Notes: generated from the sequence alone by a model not told the origin. 64,000 nt of DNA from Kluyvera intermedia (GCF_034424175.1 NZ_CP139986.1:3038001-3102000), one strand, 5' to 3'. Numbered from the stretch's first letter, positions 16,745 through 26,347 are shown. Numbers and translations: made by a program.

Positions 16745-17524
16745 ATGCTTTTTATGCTGAAAAAGTATATTGGCGGCTTGCTGCTGCCCCTTCCTCTGCT
16801 TCTTTTGTTGATCGGATTGGGAATTGTCCTGGTTTGGTTTACCCGTTTTCAAAAGATGGGTAAAACGGCTATCACTGCGGGTTGGCTGTTGCTGTTGCTG
16901 CTAAGCCTGCAACCGGTCGCCGACAGCTTGCTTAAACCTATCGAAGATAAATACCCAACCTGGCGCAACGAAAAGCCGGTGCAGTACATTGTGGTGTTGG
17001 GCGGCGGCTATACGTGGAACCCGGAATGGGCGCCCAGCTCAAATCTGATTAACAATAGCTTACCGCGTCTGGCTGAGGGTATTCGTTTGTGGCAGGCGAA
17101 TCCGGGATCCAAAATGATCTTCACTGGTGCGCGCGCGATAACGAATCCGGTGAGTACCGGGGAAAGCGGCGCGCGTGTGGCTGAAAGTCTCGGCGTACCG
17201 CGTAACGACATTATCGTGCTTGATACACCAAAGGATACAGAAGAAGAGGCCAGCGCCGTGAAAGCTGCGATTGGTGATGCCCCGTTCCTGCTGGTCACCT
17301 CAGCATCACATCTGCCGCGTGCCATGATCTTCTTCGAGCACGCGGGGCTACACCCGCTTCCGGCCCCGGCCAATCAGCTCGCAATTACCTCTCCGTTAAA
17401 TCCGTGGGAGCTACTCATCCCTTCCCCGGTCTGGCTAATGCACAGTGACCGGGTAGGTTATGAGACGCTAGGGCGTATCTGGCAGTGGTTAAAAGGTGAT
17501 TCAGGAAAGCCAGGGGATCAGTGA
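16745..17524 (+). CDS. elyC: Envelope biogenesis factor ElyC (YcbC), DUF218 family
   Basis: Inner-membrane protein needed for normal peptidoglycan synthesis at low temperature in E. coli; linked there to undecaprenyl-carrier use. It has 259 residues, as in E. coli. Two hydrophobic segments (about 11-33 and 38-57) anchor it; the periplasmic DUF218 domain follows with VVLGGGYTWNP, RLAEGIRLW, DTPKDTEEEA and TSASHLPRAMIFF. A second Met three codons in is an alternative start. The 3' end overlaps the convergent ycbJ by 24 bases, with no terminator between them. Confidence 0.94.
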   Translation: MLFMLKKYIGGLLLPLPLLLLLIGLGIVLVWFTRFQKMGKTAITAGWLLLLLLSLQPVADSLLKPIEDKYPTWRNEKPVQYIVVLGGGYTWNPEWAPSSNLINNSLPRLAEGIRLWQANPGSKMIFTGARAITNPVSTGESGARVAESLGVPRNDIIVLDTPKDTEEEASAVKAAIGDAPFLLVTSASHLPRAMIFFEHAGLHPLPAPANQLAITSPLNPWELLIPSPVWLMHSDRVGYETLGRIWQWLKGDSGKPGDQ

Positions 17525-18394
17525 TTTTGAGGCCAAATCAAAGTTATCACGATTAAATTTACCGGTATTCACCAGCTTTTCTACCTCATCCCACAACAGG
17601 TAGAGCCAGCGCCGCCAGAGGAAGGCTTCAGCCACCGGCGCGCGCTGGAGATAATGCCACAGCAGCTGTTCCGCCTGTCCGCTTTCGTGCAGGCGGAACA
17701 GGTCATATTCTCTCGGCGCCCACAGTATCGGCCCTGGGCCGACCATTGCCAGTAGCTGATCGCTTCGCGAATCCTTGAGCATACTGCTCAGCGTCAAATG
17801 TCCGTGTACCAGCACGCAATTATCGCTAAACCCGTCAAAAAGCGTATTCAGGCGTTCACGGGTGCGAAACAGCAGACGTTTGTCCTGCATCGTCAATCCC
17901 GTGTTCTGATAGAGGCAAAGCGTCTCCCATAGCACTTCAAGGCGCTGGCGATACCAATTCGGCCAGCTATTTTCCTGGGTACCGTCCACAAAACCAACGC
18001 TCCCAGAACTGTCTATTCTGTGCCATGCCAGCATTGCTTCAACGATTTGATCTTTGAGCGCATCCCAGCGCTGCGGGTTACGGGTTGGCGCTTCGACGGG
18101 GACACCACGAAGTCGCTCAAGCAGCAGAACATCCGGCCCGGGATGTTCCTCGTGGGTCATCACCCCGTAAACCACCGGCATACGCACGGTGCCATTACGT
18201 GCCAGCATCGAGATTTTCCAGGCTAATTGTCGAGCCATACCCGGTGAGGAGAAGCTTCTCGCCAGCAATGGCATCGGATTGCCTTCGGCATCATACAGCG
18301 ACCACAGCGCGGTATCCGTCTGCTCGTTAATACACTCCACACGGCTGAGTGATTCACCCAGAAGATGGCTGAGTTCTACACGTAGCTGTTCCAT
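17501..18394 (-). CDS. ycbJ: YcbJ, aminoglycoside-phosphotransferase-like protein of unknown role
   Basis: A 297-residue protein, identical in length to E. coli YcbJ. It has the general layout of the APH/protein-kinase-like fold: a small N-terminal lobe, then LLLERLRGVPVE hinge-like and CVLVHGHLTLSSMLKD where APH enzymes carry the catalytic HGD-x4-N. Here the Asp is replaced (HGHLTLSS) and the metal-binding DxD is not obvious (MVGPGPILWAPREYDLF). It may therefore be a catalytically altered member; its function is unknown to me. It is the last gene of the comEC-to-ycbJ run, separated from kdsB by 139 bases. Confidence 0.88.
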   Translation of the reverse strand: MEQLRVELSHLLGESLSRVECINEQTDTALWSLYDAEGNPMPLLARSFSSPGMARQLAWKISMLARNGTVRMPVVYGVMTHEEHPGPDVLLLERLRGVPVEAPTRNPQRWDALKDQIVEAMLAWHRIDSSGSVGFVDGTQENSWPNWYRQRLEVLWETLCLYQNTGLTMQDKRLLFRTRERLNTLFDGFSDNCVLVHGHLTLSSMLKDSRSDQLLAMVGPGPILWAPREYDLFRLHESGQAEQLLWHYLQRAPVAEAFLWRRWLYLLWDEVEKLVNTGKFNRDNFDLASKSLIPWLS

Positions 18395-18503
18395 GTCAGA
18401 TTACCCCTATAAAAGCCACTGCTTTCATAATGAGCATATGGAATCGGAATTTCACCAGACAAGATCAAAATTGCAACAGAAAATCAGAAATACTGCAGGA
18501 GAG

Positions 18504-18528
18504 ACGCCCCCTTGTGACAAGGAGGCGT
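18504..18528. repeat. Stem-loop after kdsB
   Basis: ACGCC-CCCTTG and CAAGG-A-GGCGT pair around a TGA loop with one mismatch, six bases after the kdsB stop. No T tract follows on the minus strand, so it may be a 3'-end stabiliser or weak terminator rather than a strong one. Confidence 0.5.
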
Positions 18529-18533
18529 GAGGA

Positions 18534-19280
18534 TTACTTCATTTCCGCGCGAACGCGGTGGAGATCTTCAAGCGTATCCACGCCCGTACCCGGGACTTCT
18601 TTCGCCACTGCGACGTGGATTTTTTCGCCGTACCACAGCACACGCAGCTGTTCGAGCATCTCAATGTGCTCCAGCGGGCTAGGAGCCCAGTTCACGTAGC
18701 GGCGGATAAAGCCCGCACGATAGCCATAAATACCAATGTGGCGCAGCAGGGTGTCACCAATCTGTTCCCGGCTTTTCGCAAAACGGTCACGATCCCATGG
18801 GATTGTGGCGCGAGAGAAATAGAGCGCGTAACCGTCTTTGTCCATTACCACTTTTACCGCGTTCGGGTTGAACGCTTCTTCAGCATCGTGGATTGGCACT
18901 GCGAGTGTGGCCATACCAGAATGGCTGGCGGCTAAGTTATCGGCCACCTGGCGGATGATGACCGCGGGGATCATTGGCTCATCGCCTTGCACGTTAACAA
19001 TAACGGTATCGTCGCTAAAACCGCATTTCTCAACCACTTCCGCCAGACGTTCGGTTCCGGACTGATGATCGGCACGCGTCATACAAACTTCACCACCGGC
19101 CGCTTCAACGACGCTCGCGACGTCAGGATGGTCGGTTGCCACAATAATGCGCTCAGCGCCAGATTCACGTGCGCGTTCCAGCACGTGTACAATCATTGGC
19201 TTACCGTTGATGTCCTGCAAGGGTTTACCCGGCAGGCGCGTAGAGGCAAAACGCGCGGGGATGATGACAACGAAACTCAT
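18534..19280 (-). CDS. kdsB: 3-deoxy-manno-octulosonate cytidylyltransferase (CMP-Kdo synthetase)
   Basis: Activates Kdo with CTP to CMP-Kdo, the donor for the inner core sugar of lipopolysaccharide; cytoplasmic. It has 248 residues, as in E. coli. The nucleotide-binding start MSFVVIIPARFASTRLPGKPL and the block VNVQGDEPMIP are characteristic of the family. Its start overlaps the ycaR stop by four bases (ATGA), so the two are probably translated together. It belongs to the lipid A and core cluster with msbA and lpxK. Confidence 0.97.
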   Translation of the reverse strand: MSFVVIIPARFASTRLPGKPLQDINGKPMIVHVLERARESGAERIIVATDHPDVASVVEAAGGEVCMTRADHQSGTERLAEVVEKCGFSDDTVIVNVQGDEPMIPAVIIRQVADNLAASHSGMATLAVPIHDAEEAFNPNAVKVVMDKDGYALYFSRATIPWDRDRFAKSREQIGDTLLRHIGIYGYRAGFIRRYVNWAPSPLEHIEMLEQLRVLWYGEKIHVAVAKEVPGTGVDTLEDLHRVRAEMK

Positions 19281-19459
19281 GGTCTGTTCTCTTCAGCGGT
19301 TAACACGCGGGCTTCGGTTTCCAGCAACACGGGAATACCGTCACGCAGGGGAAATGCCAGATTATCAATTTTGCAAATCAGTTCTTGCTTGTCCTGGCTG
19401 TAGTAAAGTTTACCGTTGCAAACCGGGCAGGCAATAATTTCAAGTAGACGGTGATCCAT
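19277..19459 (-). CDS. ycaR: YcaR, small Trm112-like protein
   Basis: A 60-residue protein, same length as E. coli YcaR. The start at 19459 (MDHRLLEIIACPVCNGKL) is chosen because it follows an AGGAGG-type ribosome site directly; a longer frame from 19498 is not conserved. The ACPVC motif and a further Cys (ELICKI) suggest a Trm112/UPF0434 zinc-ribbon relic. In bacteria its exact role is unsettled. It overlaps kdsB by four bases. Confidence 0.93.
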   Translation of the reverse strand: MDHRLLEIIACPVCNGKLYYSQDKQELICKIDNLAFPLRDGIPVLLETEARVLTAEENRP

Positions 19460-19509
19460 GGTTCCTCCTGATGGGCCGTATGAAAACCAGTGCAGCATAT
19501 CATAGAGCG

Positions 19510-20742
19510 CTAACGGTCGGCGTCAATCTCCCAACCGTGACGTTGTTCAATAAAGAGTTTTTCTGCCACCAGTCCTAATTTGATACGCGTCGCCCCCTGC
19601 CATCGAGCAAAGTCATTAATAGCCTGAATCAATCCGCGCTCCAGATGCTGGCTTATCCTGACTCCATTTTCCAGATACAGGGCAAAAATTTCTAGCACGC
19701 CGTCACTACGATGCATTTTGCTGTCCATGCGTCCGACAATCTCTCCACGATGCAGCAGCGGTAACACGAAATAGCCAAACTGGCGTTTGGGTGCGGGCGT
19801 ATAGCATTCGAGCCGGTAAGTGAAATCGAACAGTTGCTCGGCACGTTTACGGTCCCAGATGACGGGATCGAAGGGTGACAGCACCGCACTGTGAGTCGCG
19901 TTGAGCTTACCTTCTACTGCCAGAGCGAGCTGCGGTAACAAACTCGCGTGAACCCACATCTCGCCGAGACCGTCGACGTTTACCGCGATCACCTGGTTTG
20001 CCTTCTGCCACCGAGTCATCAGCGCCTTCATATCGGGCTGGCGCAAACGGTAATAGTCCGCCAACCACTGAGGACGAAAAATACCTAAGCTACGGGCGCT
20101 GTTTTCCAGCATCACCATTTCAGCCAGCTCTTGCGTTAACGCATCGGTTTCGTCATTCCAGTGCGGCATAACACGTTCGGTAAGATCGTATACCCGCTGG
20201 AAGTTTCGCCGTGCCACCACCATCACCTCCCCGGCGGTAAACAGCCCTTCAAGATGACGTTTGTGCGGTTTCCATTCCCACCAGCCGCTTTCCCCTGTTC
20301 GGGGATGGCTAAAATCAGCTGAACGTACGGGACCATTTTCAGCGATATGTGTTTTCAACGCAGCAATATCGCTAGCATGCTCATCCATCCAGCCCTGATG
20401 ATATTTCCAGCCCATTTTATGCGGCGCAAGCATTCGATGTCGGACAAGCTGGAAATCACTGCGTGGCAGGAAGCAGGCTTCATGAGCCCAGTATTCCATC
20501 AGTTCGCCGCGAGACAGCGCGTCGTCCAGCCATGACTGAGGATAGGCGCCAAGTCGACTGAAGAGAACCAGGTAAGGGCTGCGAGCAACGACGTTTATCG
20601 TGTCAATTTGCAGCAAAGACATCTGTTGAATAGTCGGGAAAATATCTGCCGCTTTGGGCGTGCGGCGTGGGCGGTGCAGAAGACCCTGCGCCGCGAGGTG
20701 AAGATGGCGTGCGGCGCGAAGGGTAAGTTGCCGTTCGATCAT
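19510..20742 (-). CDS. ycaQ: DNA interstrand cross-link glycosylase YcaQ (AlkX), HTH_42 family
   Basis: A member of the AlkZ/YcaQ family of winged-helix DNA glycosylases; E. coli YcaQ unhooks nitrogen-mustard-type interstrand cross-links. It has 410 residues, as in E. coli. The catalytic motif Gln-hydrophobic-Asp is visible at Gln45-Ile46-Asp47 (LLQIDTINVVARS), which separates this group from AlkZ with its QxQ. Tandem winged-helix elements and the C-terminal block are conserved. It is placed 31 bases after lpxK and 50 before ycaR, all on the minus strand. Family assignment secure; the older annotation is 'cytoplasmic protein of unknown function'. Confidence 0.93.
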   Translation of the reverse strand: MIERQLTLRAARHLHLAAQGLLHRPRRTPKAADIFPTIQQMSLLQIDTINVVARSPYLVLFSRLGAYPQSWLDDALSRGELMEYWAHEACFLPRSDFQLVRHRMLAPHKMGWKYHQGWMDEHASDIAALKTHIAENGPVRSADFSHPRTGESGWWEWKPHKRHLEGLFTAGEVMVVARRNFQRVYDLTERVMPHWNDETDALTQELAEMVMLENSARSLGIFRPQWLADYYRLRQPDMKALMTRWQKANQVIAVNVDGLGEMWVHASLLPQLALAVEGKLNATHSAVLSPFDPVIWDRKRAEQLFDFTYRLECYTPAPKRQFGYFVLPLLHRGEIVGRMDSKMHRSDGVLEIFALYLENGVRISQHLERGLIQAINDFARWQGATRIKLGLVAEKLFIEQRHGWEIDADR

Positions 20743-20773
20743 GCCGGGTTCCCCCAGGTATCGCCGGTGCCCA

Positions 20774-21754
20774 TTAGCGCCGTGCGAGGGTTATCAATTC
20801 CTGTAACAGCGTCTGAGCACGGTCGCCGGAAAGCACAGCATCGACCGGCAGATACCACCAGTTATCCTGGGCAAACTGACGGCATTTCACCGCATCTTTT
20901 TCCGTCATGATTAAGGTTTGTCCCGGAGCGACCAGCGCTTCAACGTCTGCTTTATTCAGCGCCTGATGATCGGCCAGGGCAAACGTACGCGCCGGTTGAA
21001 GACCATTATCGTTAAGCGTGGCAAAAAAACGCGGCGGATGACCAATACCGGCCATCGCCACCACATTTTGTAAAGCGGTGAGAGGAGCGCGCTCGCCGGT
21101 TAACAGGTTTACAGCTTCCCCCGGACGCAGCGTCATCGGAATTTCTCCCGCCTGCGCCTGACCGCCGTTGACGATGCGGGCATCCACCGTATCTAAACGT
21201 GAAGCCCGCTCGCGCATCGGCCCCGCCGGTAACCACCAGCCGTTGCCAAAACGACGAACACCATCGATAACCACAATCTCTTTATCACGCGCCAGTCGAT
21301 AATGCTGTAGCCCATCATCGGTCACGATAATCTGCAAATCATGCGCCGCGAGTAGTGCCTTGACAGCGTCTACCCGCACCGGTGAAACCGCGACAGGGGC
21401 ACCGGTGCGCTGGAAAATCAGCACCGGTTCATCACCCGCTTGTGCCGTGGTGGTGTCAGCCGTAAGCAACAGCGGGTAGCGTTCTGCTTTACCGCCGTAG
21501 CCACGGGAGACCACGCCAACACGAATCCCTTGTCGTTGTAACTGCTCAACAAGCCAGATGACCACGGGCGTTTTGCCGTTGCCACCTGCGGTAAGATTCC
21601 CCACAACGACGACCGGGCAAGGTGCCCGCCAGGTTTTTTTAATACCGAGCTGGTAGCACAGTCGGATGATGCCGCTCACCAGGCCATAGAGCCAGGAGAA
21701 CGGCAGCAGAAGCCGCCAGAGAGGCGATTCGCCCGACCAGATTTTCGCAATCAT
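20774..21754 (-). CDS. lpxK: Tetraacyldisaccharide 4'-kinase
   Basis: Phosphorylates the 4' position of the lipid A precursor DS-1-P to lipid IVA at the inner membrane. It has 326 residues (E. coli 328). A membrane-associated N-terminal helix precedes the P-loop region VVGNLTAGGNGKTPVVIWL. DDGLQHYRLARD and the MTEKDAVKC segment are family blocks. The start overlaps the msbA stop by four bases, coupling kinase and flippase synthesis. Confidence 0.97.
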   Translation of the reverse strand: MIAKIWSGESPLWRLLLPFSWLYGLVSGIIRLCYQLGIKKTWRAPCPVVVVGNLTAGGNGKTPVVIWLVEQLQRQGIRVGVVSRGYGGKAERYPLLLTADTTTAQAGDEPVLIFQRTGAPVAVSPVRVDAVKALLAAHDLQIIVTDDGLQHYRLARDKEIVVIDGVRRFGNGWWLPAGPMRERASRLDTVDARIVNGGQAQAGEIPMTLRPGEAVNLLTGERAPLTALQNVVAMAGIGHPPRFFATLNDNGLQPARTFALADHQALNKADVEALVAPGQTLIMTEKDAVKCRQFAQDNWWYLPVDAVLSGDRAQTLLQELITLARR

Positions 21755-23499
21755 TGACCAAACTGCATTTTGTGCAACTGCGCGTAGACGCCACGATGTT
21801 CAAGCAGTTCCTGGTGGCTACCGCGTTCAACGATAAGGCCATCTTCAACGACGACAATTTCGTCGGCTTGTTCAATAGTGGAGAGTCGGTGCGCGATGAC
21901 CAGTGACGTGCGATTTTTCTGCAATTCATCAAGCGCCGACTGAATGGCGCGCTCTGATTCGGTATCCAGCGCCGACGTTGCCTCATCCAGGATCAGAATT
22001 GGGCTGTTACGCAACAAGGCTCGCGCAATGGCGATACGCTGACGCTGCCCACCAGAGAGCAACACGCCGTTTTCACCAATGATCGTATCGAGGCCGTTAT
22101 CCATTTTACTGATAAAGTCCATCGCATAGGCCATACGCGCGGCTTCTTCAATCTGCTCGCGGCTGAACTCTTCGGTGCGAGCATACGCAATGTTATTGGC
22201 AACCGTATCGTTGAACAGGTGTACGTTCTGCGAGACCAGCGCAACCTGATTACGCAGCGAGGAAAGTTTATACTCGCGCAGATCGTGACCATCGAGCAAA
22301 ATTTCGCCTTCGTCGATATCGTAGAAACGTGTCAAAAGACTGGCGATAGTCGATTTACCTGAGCCAGAACGTCCTACCAAGGCGACGGTTTTTCCTTCCG
22401 GGATCAGCAGATTGATATCGCGCAGCGCAGGCGTTTCACGGCCTGGATAGGTAAAGGTGACGTTGCGGAATTCAACGGTCCCTTTCGCGCGTTCAACGTC
22501 CAGCTTGCCTTCGTCTTTTTCCTGCTCGCTGTCGAGAATGGAAAACAGCGTCTGGCATGCTGCCATCCCGCGCTGGAACTGCGCGTTGACGTTGGTTAAC
22601 GATTTCAGCGGACGCATCAGCGCAATCATTGAGGAGAAGACCACGGTGATGGTACCGGCCGTCAGCGTTTCCATTACGCTTGGGAAGCTCGCCGCATACA
22701 GTACAAACGCCAGGGCCAGGGAAGCAATCAGCTGAATGATTGGGTCAGAGATAGACGATGCTGAGACCAGCTTCATCCCCTGCAGACGCATCTTATTGCT
22801 GACTTTATCAAAACGCTTAGTTTCAACACCCTGACCGCCGAACATCAGCACTTCTTTATGCCCTTTGAGCATCTGTTCAGCGCTGGTGGTCACCTGCCCC
22901 ATCGTGTTCTGCATATTTTTACTGATGCTACGGAAGCGTTTGGAGACGACCCGAATCGCTATGGACACGATAGGCGCCAGGACGATAAGGATTATCGACA
23001 ACTGCCAGCTATAGTAAAACATCATAATAAACAGGCCGATAATCGACGCACCTTCGCGCACTACGGTAATCAGCGCGCTGGAGGAGGAGGAAGCAACCTG
23101 TTCAGAATCATAGGTAATACGTGACAGCAGCGTCCCGGTGGACTGCTTATCAAAGAAAGAAACCGGCATCCCCATCATATGGCTAAACAGCCGACGGCGG
23201 ATGGTCATGACTACTTTTCCTGAAACCCAGGATATACAGTAGCTTGAAACATAGCTTGTGATACCACGGAGGATCATCAAACCAACAACGACCAGCGGCA
23301 TCCACAGCAGCACTGAGCGATCTGTTTTACCAAAACCATCATCCAATAATGGTTTAAGAAGCGATAGCATAAAGGTATCGCTGGCTGCGTTAAGCACTAA
23401 CGCAACGGCCGCCACGATTAACCCTGCTTTAAACGGCGCGATAGTCGGCCAGAGTCGGCGGAAGGTCTGCCACGTGGAGAGATCTTTGTCGTTCTGCAT
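21751..23499 (-). CDS. msbA: Lipid A export ATP-binding/permease protein MsbA
   Basis: Homodimeric ABC flippase that moves core-lipid A from the inner to the outer leaflet of the inner membrane. It has 582 residues, the E. coli length. An N-terminal membrane domain with six helices (about 20-310) precedes an ATPase domain with Walker A VGRSGSGKSTIASLL, signature LLSGGQRQRIAIARALL, Walker B PILILDEATSALD and the switch His in VIAHRLSTI. It lies 36 bases after comEC and overlaps lpxK by four. Confidence 0.98.
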   Translation of the reverse strand: MQNDKDLSTWQTFRRLWPTIAPFKAGLIVAAVALVLNAASDTFMLSLLKPLLDDGFGKTDRSVLLWMPLVVVGLMILRGITSYVSSYCISWVSGKVVMTIRRRLFSHMMGMPVSFFDKQSTGTLLSRITYDSEQVASSSSSALITVVREGASIIGLFIMMFYYSWQLSIILIVLAPIVSIAIRVVSKRFRSISKNMQNTMGQVTTSAEQMLKGHKEVLMFGGQGVETKRFDKVSNKMRLQGMKLVSASSISDPIIQLIASLALAFVLYAASFPSVMETLTAGTITVVFSSMIALMRPLKSLTNVNAQFQRGMAACQTLFSILDSEQEKDEGKLDVERAKGTVEFRNVTFTYPGRETPALRDINLLIPEGKTVALVGRSGSGKSTIASLLTRFYDIDEGEILLDGHDLREYKLSSLRNQVALVSQNVHLFNDTVANNIAYARTEEFSREQIEEAARMAYAMDFISKMDNGLDTIIGENGVLLSGGQRQRIAIARALLRNSPILILDEATSALDTESERAIQSALDELQKNRTSLVIAHRLSTIEQADEIVVVEDGLIVERGSHQELLEHRGVYAQLHKMQFGQ

Positions 23500-23535
23500 T
23501 CAAAAAACCAGCTTATGTTGAAATAGCCGCATATT

Positions 23536-25797
23536 CTACCCGTTATCGCGAGTCTCGCCAAACCACTGATGATACCAACGTGGTAAAAGTTGATCTCGTA
23601 AGCTCTCAACCTGCCAACCTTTGGTGCTAAAAGTGACGGTAATCTGCCCCTGATGTGGGGTATCAAACCAAGCATATTGGCGTTGGCGATAACGCGCTTT
23701 TACGCTGGCGGAAGGCAGTCGCCATGCGTTATAGCGGGATGCGGAAGCCAGGGCAGCAGAGCCACCCACCCGTTGAAGTAGTGCCATACCCGACGATGTC
23801 GAGCTACCGTGGTGTGGAACCTGAATAATTGTAGACGCAAACGGCCGCCAAAAATGGCTAATCATGGACATTTCTGCCGCTAATTCAACATCTCCAGTGA
23901 GCAGTATGCTGTTTTTACCGTCATCAACCCTTACTACGCACGATCCATTGTTTCCTTTTTGTACCTTGCCCGGCAGCGGCCACAGCGCTCGAAAGGTGAG
24001 TCCCTGCCACCGCCACGTCTCTCCGCGCATACAGGGTTGATGCCCCGTCCAGCCCAGCGGGCTTTTCACCCACGCATGTGGCCATGCCTGTCGTATTGCG
24101 TGCAGACCACCACGGTGATCAAGATGTTCGTGACTGAGGATAATACCCTGCGGCGTTAGTCCATGCCATCGCAGCCATGGGATAATCAGCTGATCGCCAC
24201 TGTTTCCTTCAGGCCATGCCAGGCCCGTATCGTAGAGTATGGCGTTATCCCCTTTTGAGATAACCATCGCCAGCCCCTGCCCAACATCCAGCATCGTGAC
24301 CTGCCATTGATCGGCCGGGGGTTTCTGCCATAGCGGAAAGGCAAGCAGTGTGCACAATGGCAACCATAGCGCCGAATAGCGCCACCAGCCGTGCAGACGC
24401 CAGAGCAGTACCGCCAGCCAGGGAATCAGCGATATCCCCAGCCATGCCCCGTTTATTCCTAACCATCCAGCCGGTAACAGACGTAAGTATGCAAAGACCA
24501 TTGCGAGTACGCGATCAGCACCGTACCACACCACCATCTCCACTACGGCTGGCGCACAGAGATGTAAAAACATCGCCAATAGAATCATTGGTACGGCGAT
24601 AAATGTAATGACCGGTACTGCGACGACGTTGGCCAGCAACGAGGTGACACTTACTCCATGAAACAGCCAGATTTGCAGCGGTGCCAACAGCAGCATTAGC
24701 CCAATTTGTAAATGAATAAGGTTCGCCAGCGGCCGCAGGCGGCGCGCAAAATAGCCTTCAGGTAAGGGTACCCATTGATACCAGAAAATCAGCGTACCAA
24801 CGGCAAAGGCCGATAACCATAAGCTATCAGAAAGGGCAGCCAACGGGTCGAGAAACACAATGGTCGCCAGACAGCACAGCCAGACTTCCCAGCCCGTCCA
24901 CTGCCGCCCGCTCAGACGAAGTGAGTACCAAATGCCAGCGGCAACTACGGTACGCAATGCGGGCGGCTGCATCCCGGTTAACATGGCATAGGCCATCGCG
25001 CACACCCACCCGGCCAGTAGCGGCAGCCGCCAGCTGATGAGCCGGCTGGGGAGAAAAAACTGGATCCCACGAACAAGCAACCAACCCAGTGAGGCCCCGA
25101 GAGCAATATGAAGTCCGGATATCGCCATCAGGTGCGAAGTACCCGTTTGCTGCATCAGTGTTTTGATGTCCTGGGGTATCGCCAAACGCTCCCCCATCCC
25201 CAGTCCCAGCATCACGTCCCGCCAGGGCAATCCTGCCAGAGAATCTCTCAAAGTGTTCAGAAAGCGCGCCCGCAGGCTACAGGTGGTATCCAGCGCTTGT
25301 GCCTCGATAATACGCCCCGTCAACGTGCGATGTTGCGAGACAGCATAACGCTGTGAATCAAATCCACCATCATTAAGCTGCCCGTGAACCGCCCTCACGC
25401 GTACCGTCATACGCCAGCGCTGACCTGCACAAGGAAGCTGCGGGAGATAGTTCCCGTATAAAGCCATCTCAGCCCCCGGGAAAAGGCGCTGTCCTTCCAG
25501 ATGGGTAACAATTCCCCGGTGCGTGGTTTGTCCGTCGGTCTGCGTCAACACCATTTCAATATGTCGGTTCTTTCCCGGTAAGACTTCGGCGGGGAGTTTA
25601 ACCTGCCAGGCAGCCAGCACCGCCCAGCAGAACATCAGTCCAGTCAGACTGATAACTCGCCCCGCTTTCCCACAAACAGCTAGCAAAACTAGCGCAATAA
25701 CGGCGAACTTGATGAATGTGAGTGACGGTAATTCAGGCAATACGCTCAGTGGAAGAATGCCGAGCAACGTACAGCTGGCCAGTTGTGGAAGACGCAT
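23536..25797 (-). CDS. ycaI: ComEC/Rec2-family DNA uptake channel protein (YcaI)
   Basis: Polytopic inner-membrane protein of the ComEC/Rec2 family, which imports single-stranded DNA in competent bacteria. It has 753 residues. An N-terminal DUF4131 segment with membrane helices comes first, then the Competence domain (LMAISGLHIALGASLGWLL and several helices, about 190-470). The C-terminal metallo-beta-lactamase-like domain (about 495-750) has DVGQGLAMVI, ILSHEHLDHRGG, LLTGDVE and VPHHGSSTS. The gene is full length with intact motifs. It is first in the run comEC-msbA-lpxK. Whether this organism takes up DNA cannot be told from here. Confidence 0.94.
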   Translation of the reverse strand: MRLPQLASCTLLGILPLSVLPELPSLTFIKFAVIALVLLAVCGKAGRVISLTGLMFCWAVLAAWQVKLPAEVLPGKNRHIEMVLTQTDGQTTHRGIVTHLEGQRLFPGAEMALYGNYLPQLPCAGQRWRMTVRVRAVHGQLNDGGFDSQRYAVSQHRTLTGRIIEAQALDTTCSLRARFLNTLRDSLAGLPWRDVMLGLGMGERLAIPQDIKTLMQQTGTSHLMAISGLHIALGASLGWLLVRGIQFFLPSRLISWRLPLLAGWVCAMAYAMLTGMQPPALRTVVAAGIWYSLRLSGRQWTGWEVWLCCLATIVFLDPLAALSDSLWLSAFAVGTLIFWYQWVPLPEGYFARRLRPLANLIHLQIGLMLLLAPLQIWLFHGVSVTSLLANVVAVPVITFIAVPMILLAMFLHLCAPAVVEMVVWYGADRVLAMVFAYLRLLPAGWLGINGAWLGISLIPWLAVLLWRLHGWWRYSALWLPLCTLLAFPLWQKPPADQWQVTMLDVGQGLAMVISKGDNAILYDTGLAWPEGNSGDQLIIPWLRWHGLTPQGIILSHEHLDHRGGLHAIRQAWPHAWVKSPLGWTGHQPCMRGETWRWQGLTFRALWPLPGKVQKGNNGSCVVRVDDGKNSILLTGDVELAAEMSMISHFWRPFASTIIQVPHHGSSTSSGMALLQRVGGSAALASASRYNAWRLPSASVKARYRQRQYAWFDTPHQGQITVTFSTKGWQVESLRDQLLPRWYHQWFGETRDNG

Positions 25798-25955
25798 TAA
25801 AACCTCCTTGTTACGGGAAGTGTCGCGCCAGATACAGACTTTGTCGTGAGGATTAAAGAAGGGTTACGCGGCGGATTCCAGAGAAGTTTCGGCATAAGTG
25901 AAACTTGTCGTTGCAATGCGGGGTGGGTTCCAGAAACAAGCGTTATTCAGAAACG

Positions 25956-25979
25956 AAAAAAGCACCCGAAGGTGCTTTT
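25956..25979 (-). terminator. Rho-independent terminator of ihfB
   Basis: Read on the minus strand: AAAAGCACC, TTCG loop, GGTGCTTTTTT. The 6-bp core stem AGCACC/GGTGCT is extended by A-T pairs, and the site is 36 bases after the ihfB stop. Confidence 0.9.
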
Positions 25980-26014
25980 CTCTCAATCAAGTTGGCCGCA
26001 AGAACGGCAGTAAC

Positions 26015-26299
26015 TCAATCGTAAATATTGGCGCGGTCGCGCAGTTCTTTGCCTGGTTTAAAGTGCGGCACGTATTTGCCTTCCAGTTCCACTTTGTCGC
26101 CAGTCTTCGGGTTACGCCCGGTACGTGGTGCTCTGTAGTGCAGAGAGAAGCTGCCGAAACCGCGGATTTCAATGCGCTCACCTTCAGCAAGAGTCGTAGC
26201 CATATGCTCTAACATCTCTTTTACCGCATCTTCCACTGCCTTAGCAGGGATATGGGATTGCTGGCTGGCAAGTCTTTCAATCAATTCTGACTTGGTCAT
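26015..26299 (-). CDS. ihfB: Integration host factor subunit beta
   Basis: Sequence-specific nucleoid protein that bends DNA sharply as a heterodimer with IhfA; acts in promoters, replication and recombination. It has 94 residues, as in E. coli: MTKSELIERLASQQSHIPAK at the N terminus and the beta-arm RAPRTGRNPKTGDKVELEGKY. The arm proline of RNPKTG, which intercalates DNA, is kept. It follows rpsA after a hairpin, as in E. coli, where it has its own and read-through promoters. Confidence 0.98.
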   Translation of the reverse strand: MTKSELIERLASQQSHIPAKAVEDAVKEMLEHMATTLAEGERIEIRGFGSFSLHYRAPRTGRNPKTGDKVELEGKYVPHFKPGKELRDRANIYD

Positions 26300-26347
26300 G
26301 ATTCCTCCGGTTTCCTTTAAGGAAAATTAGCTAACAGCTTATTAAAC

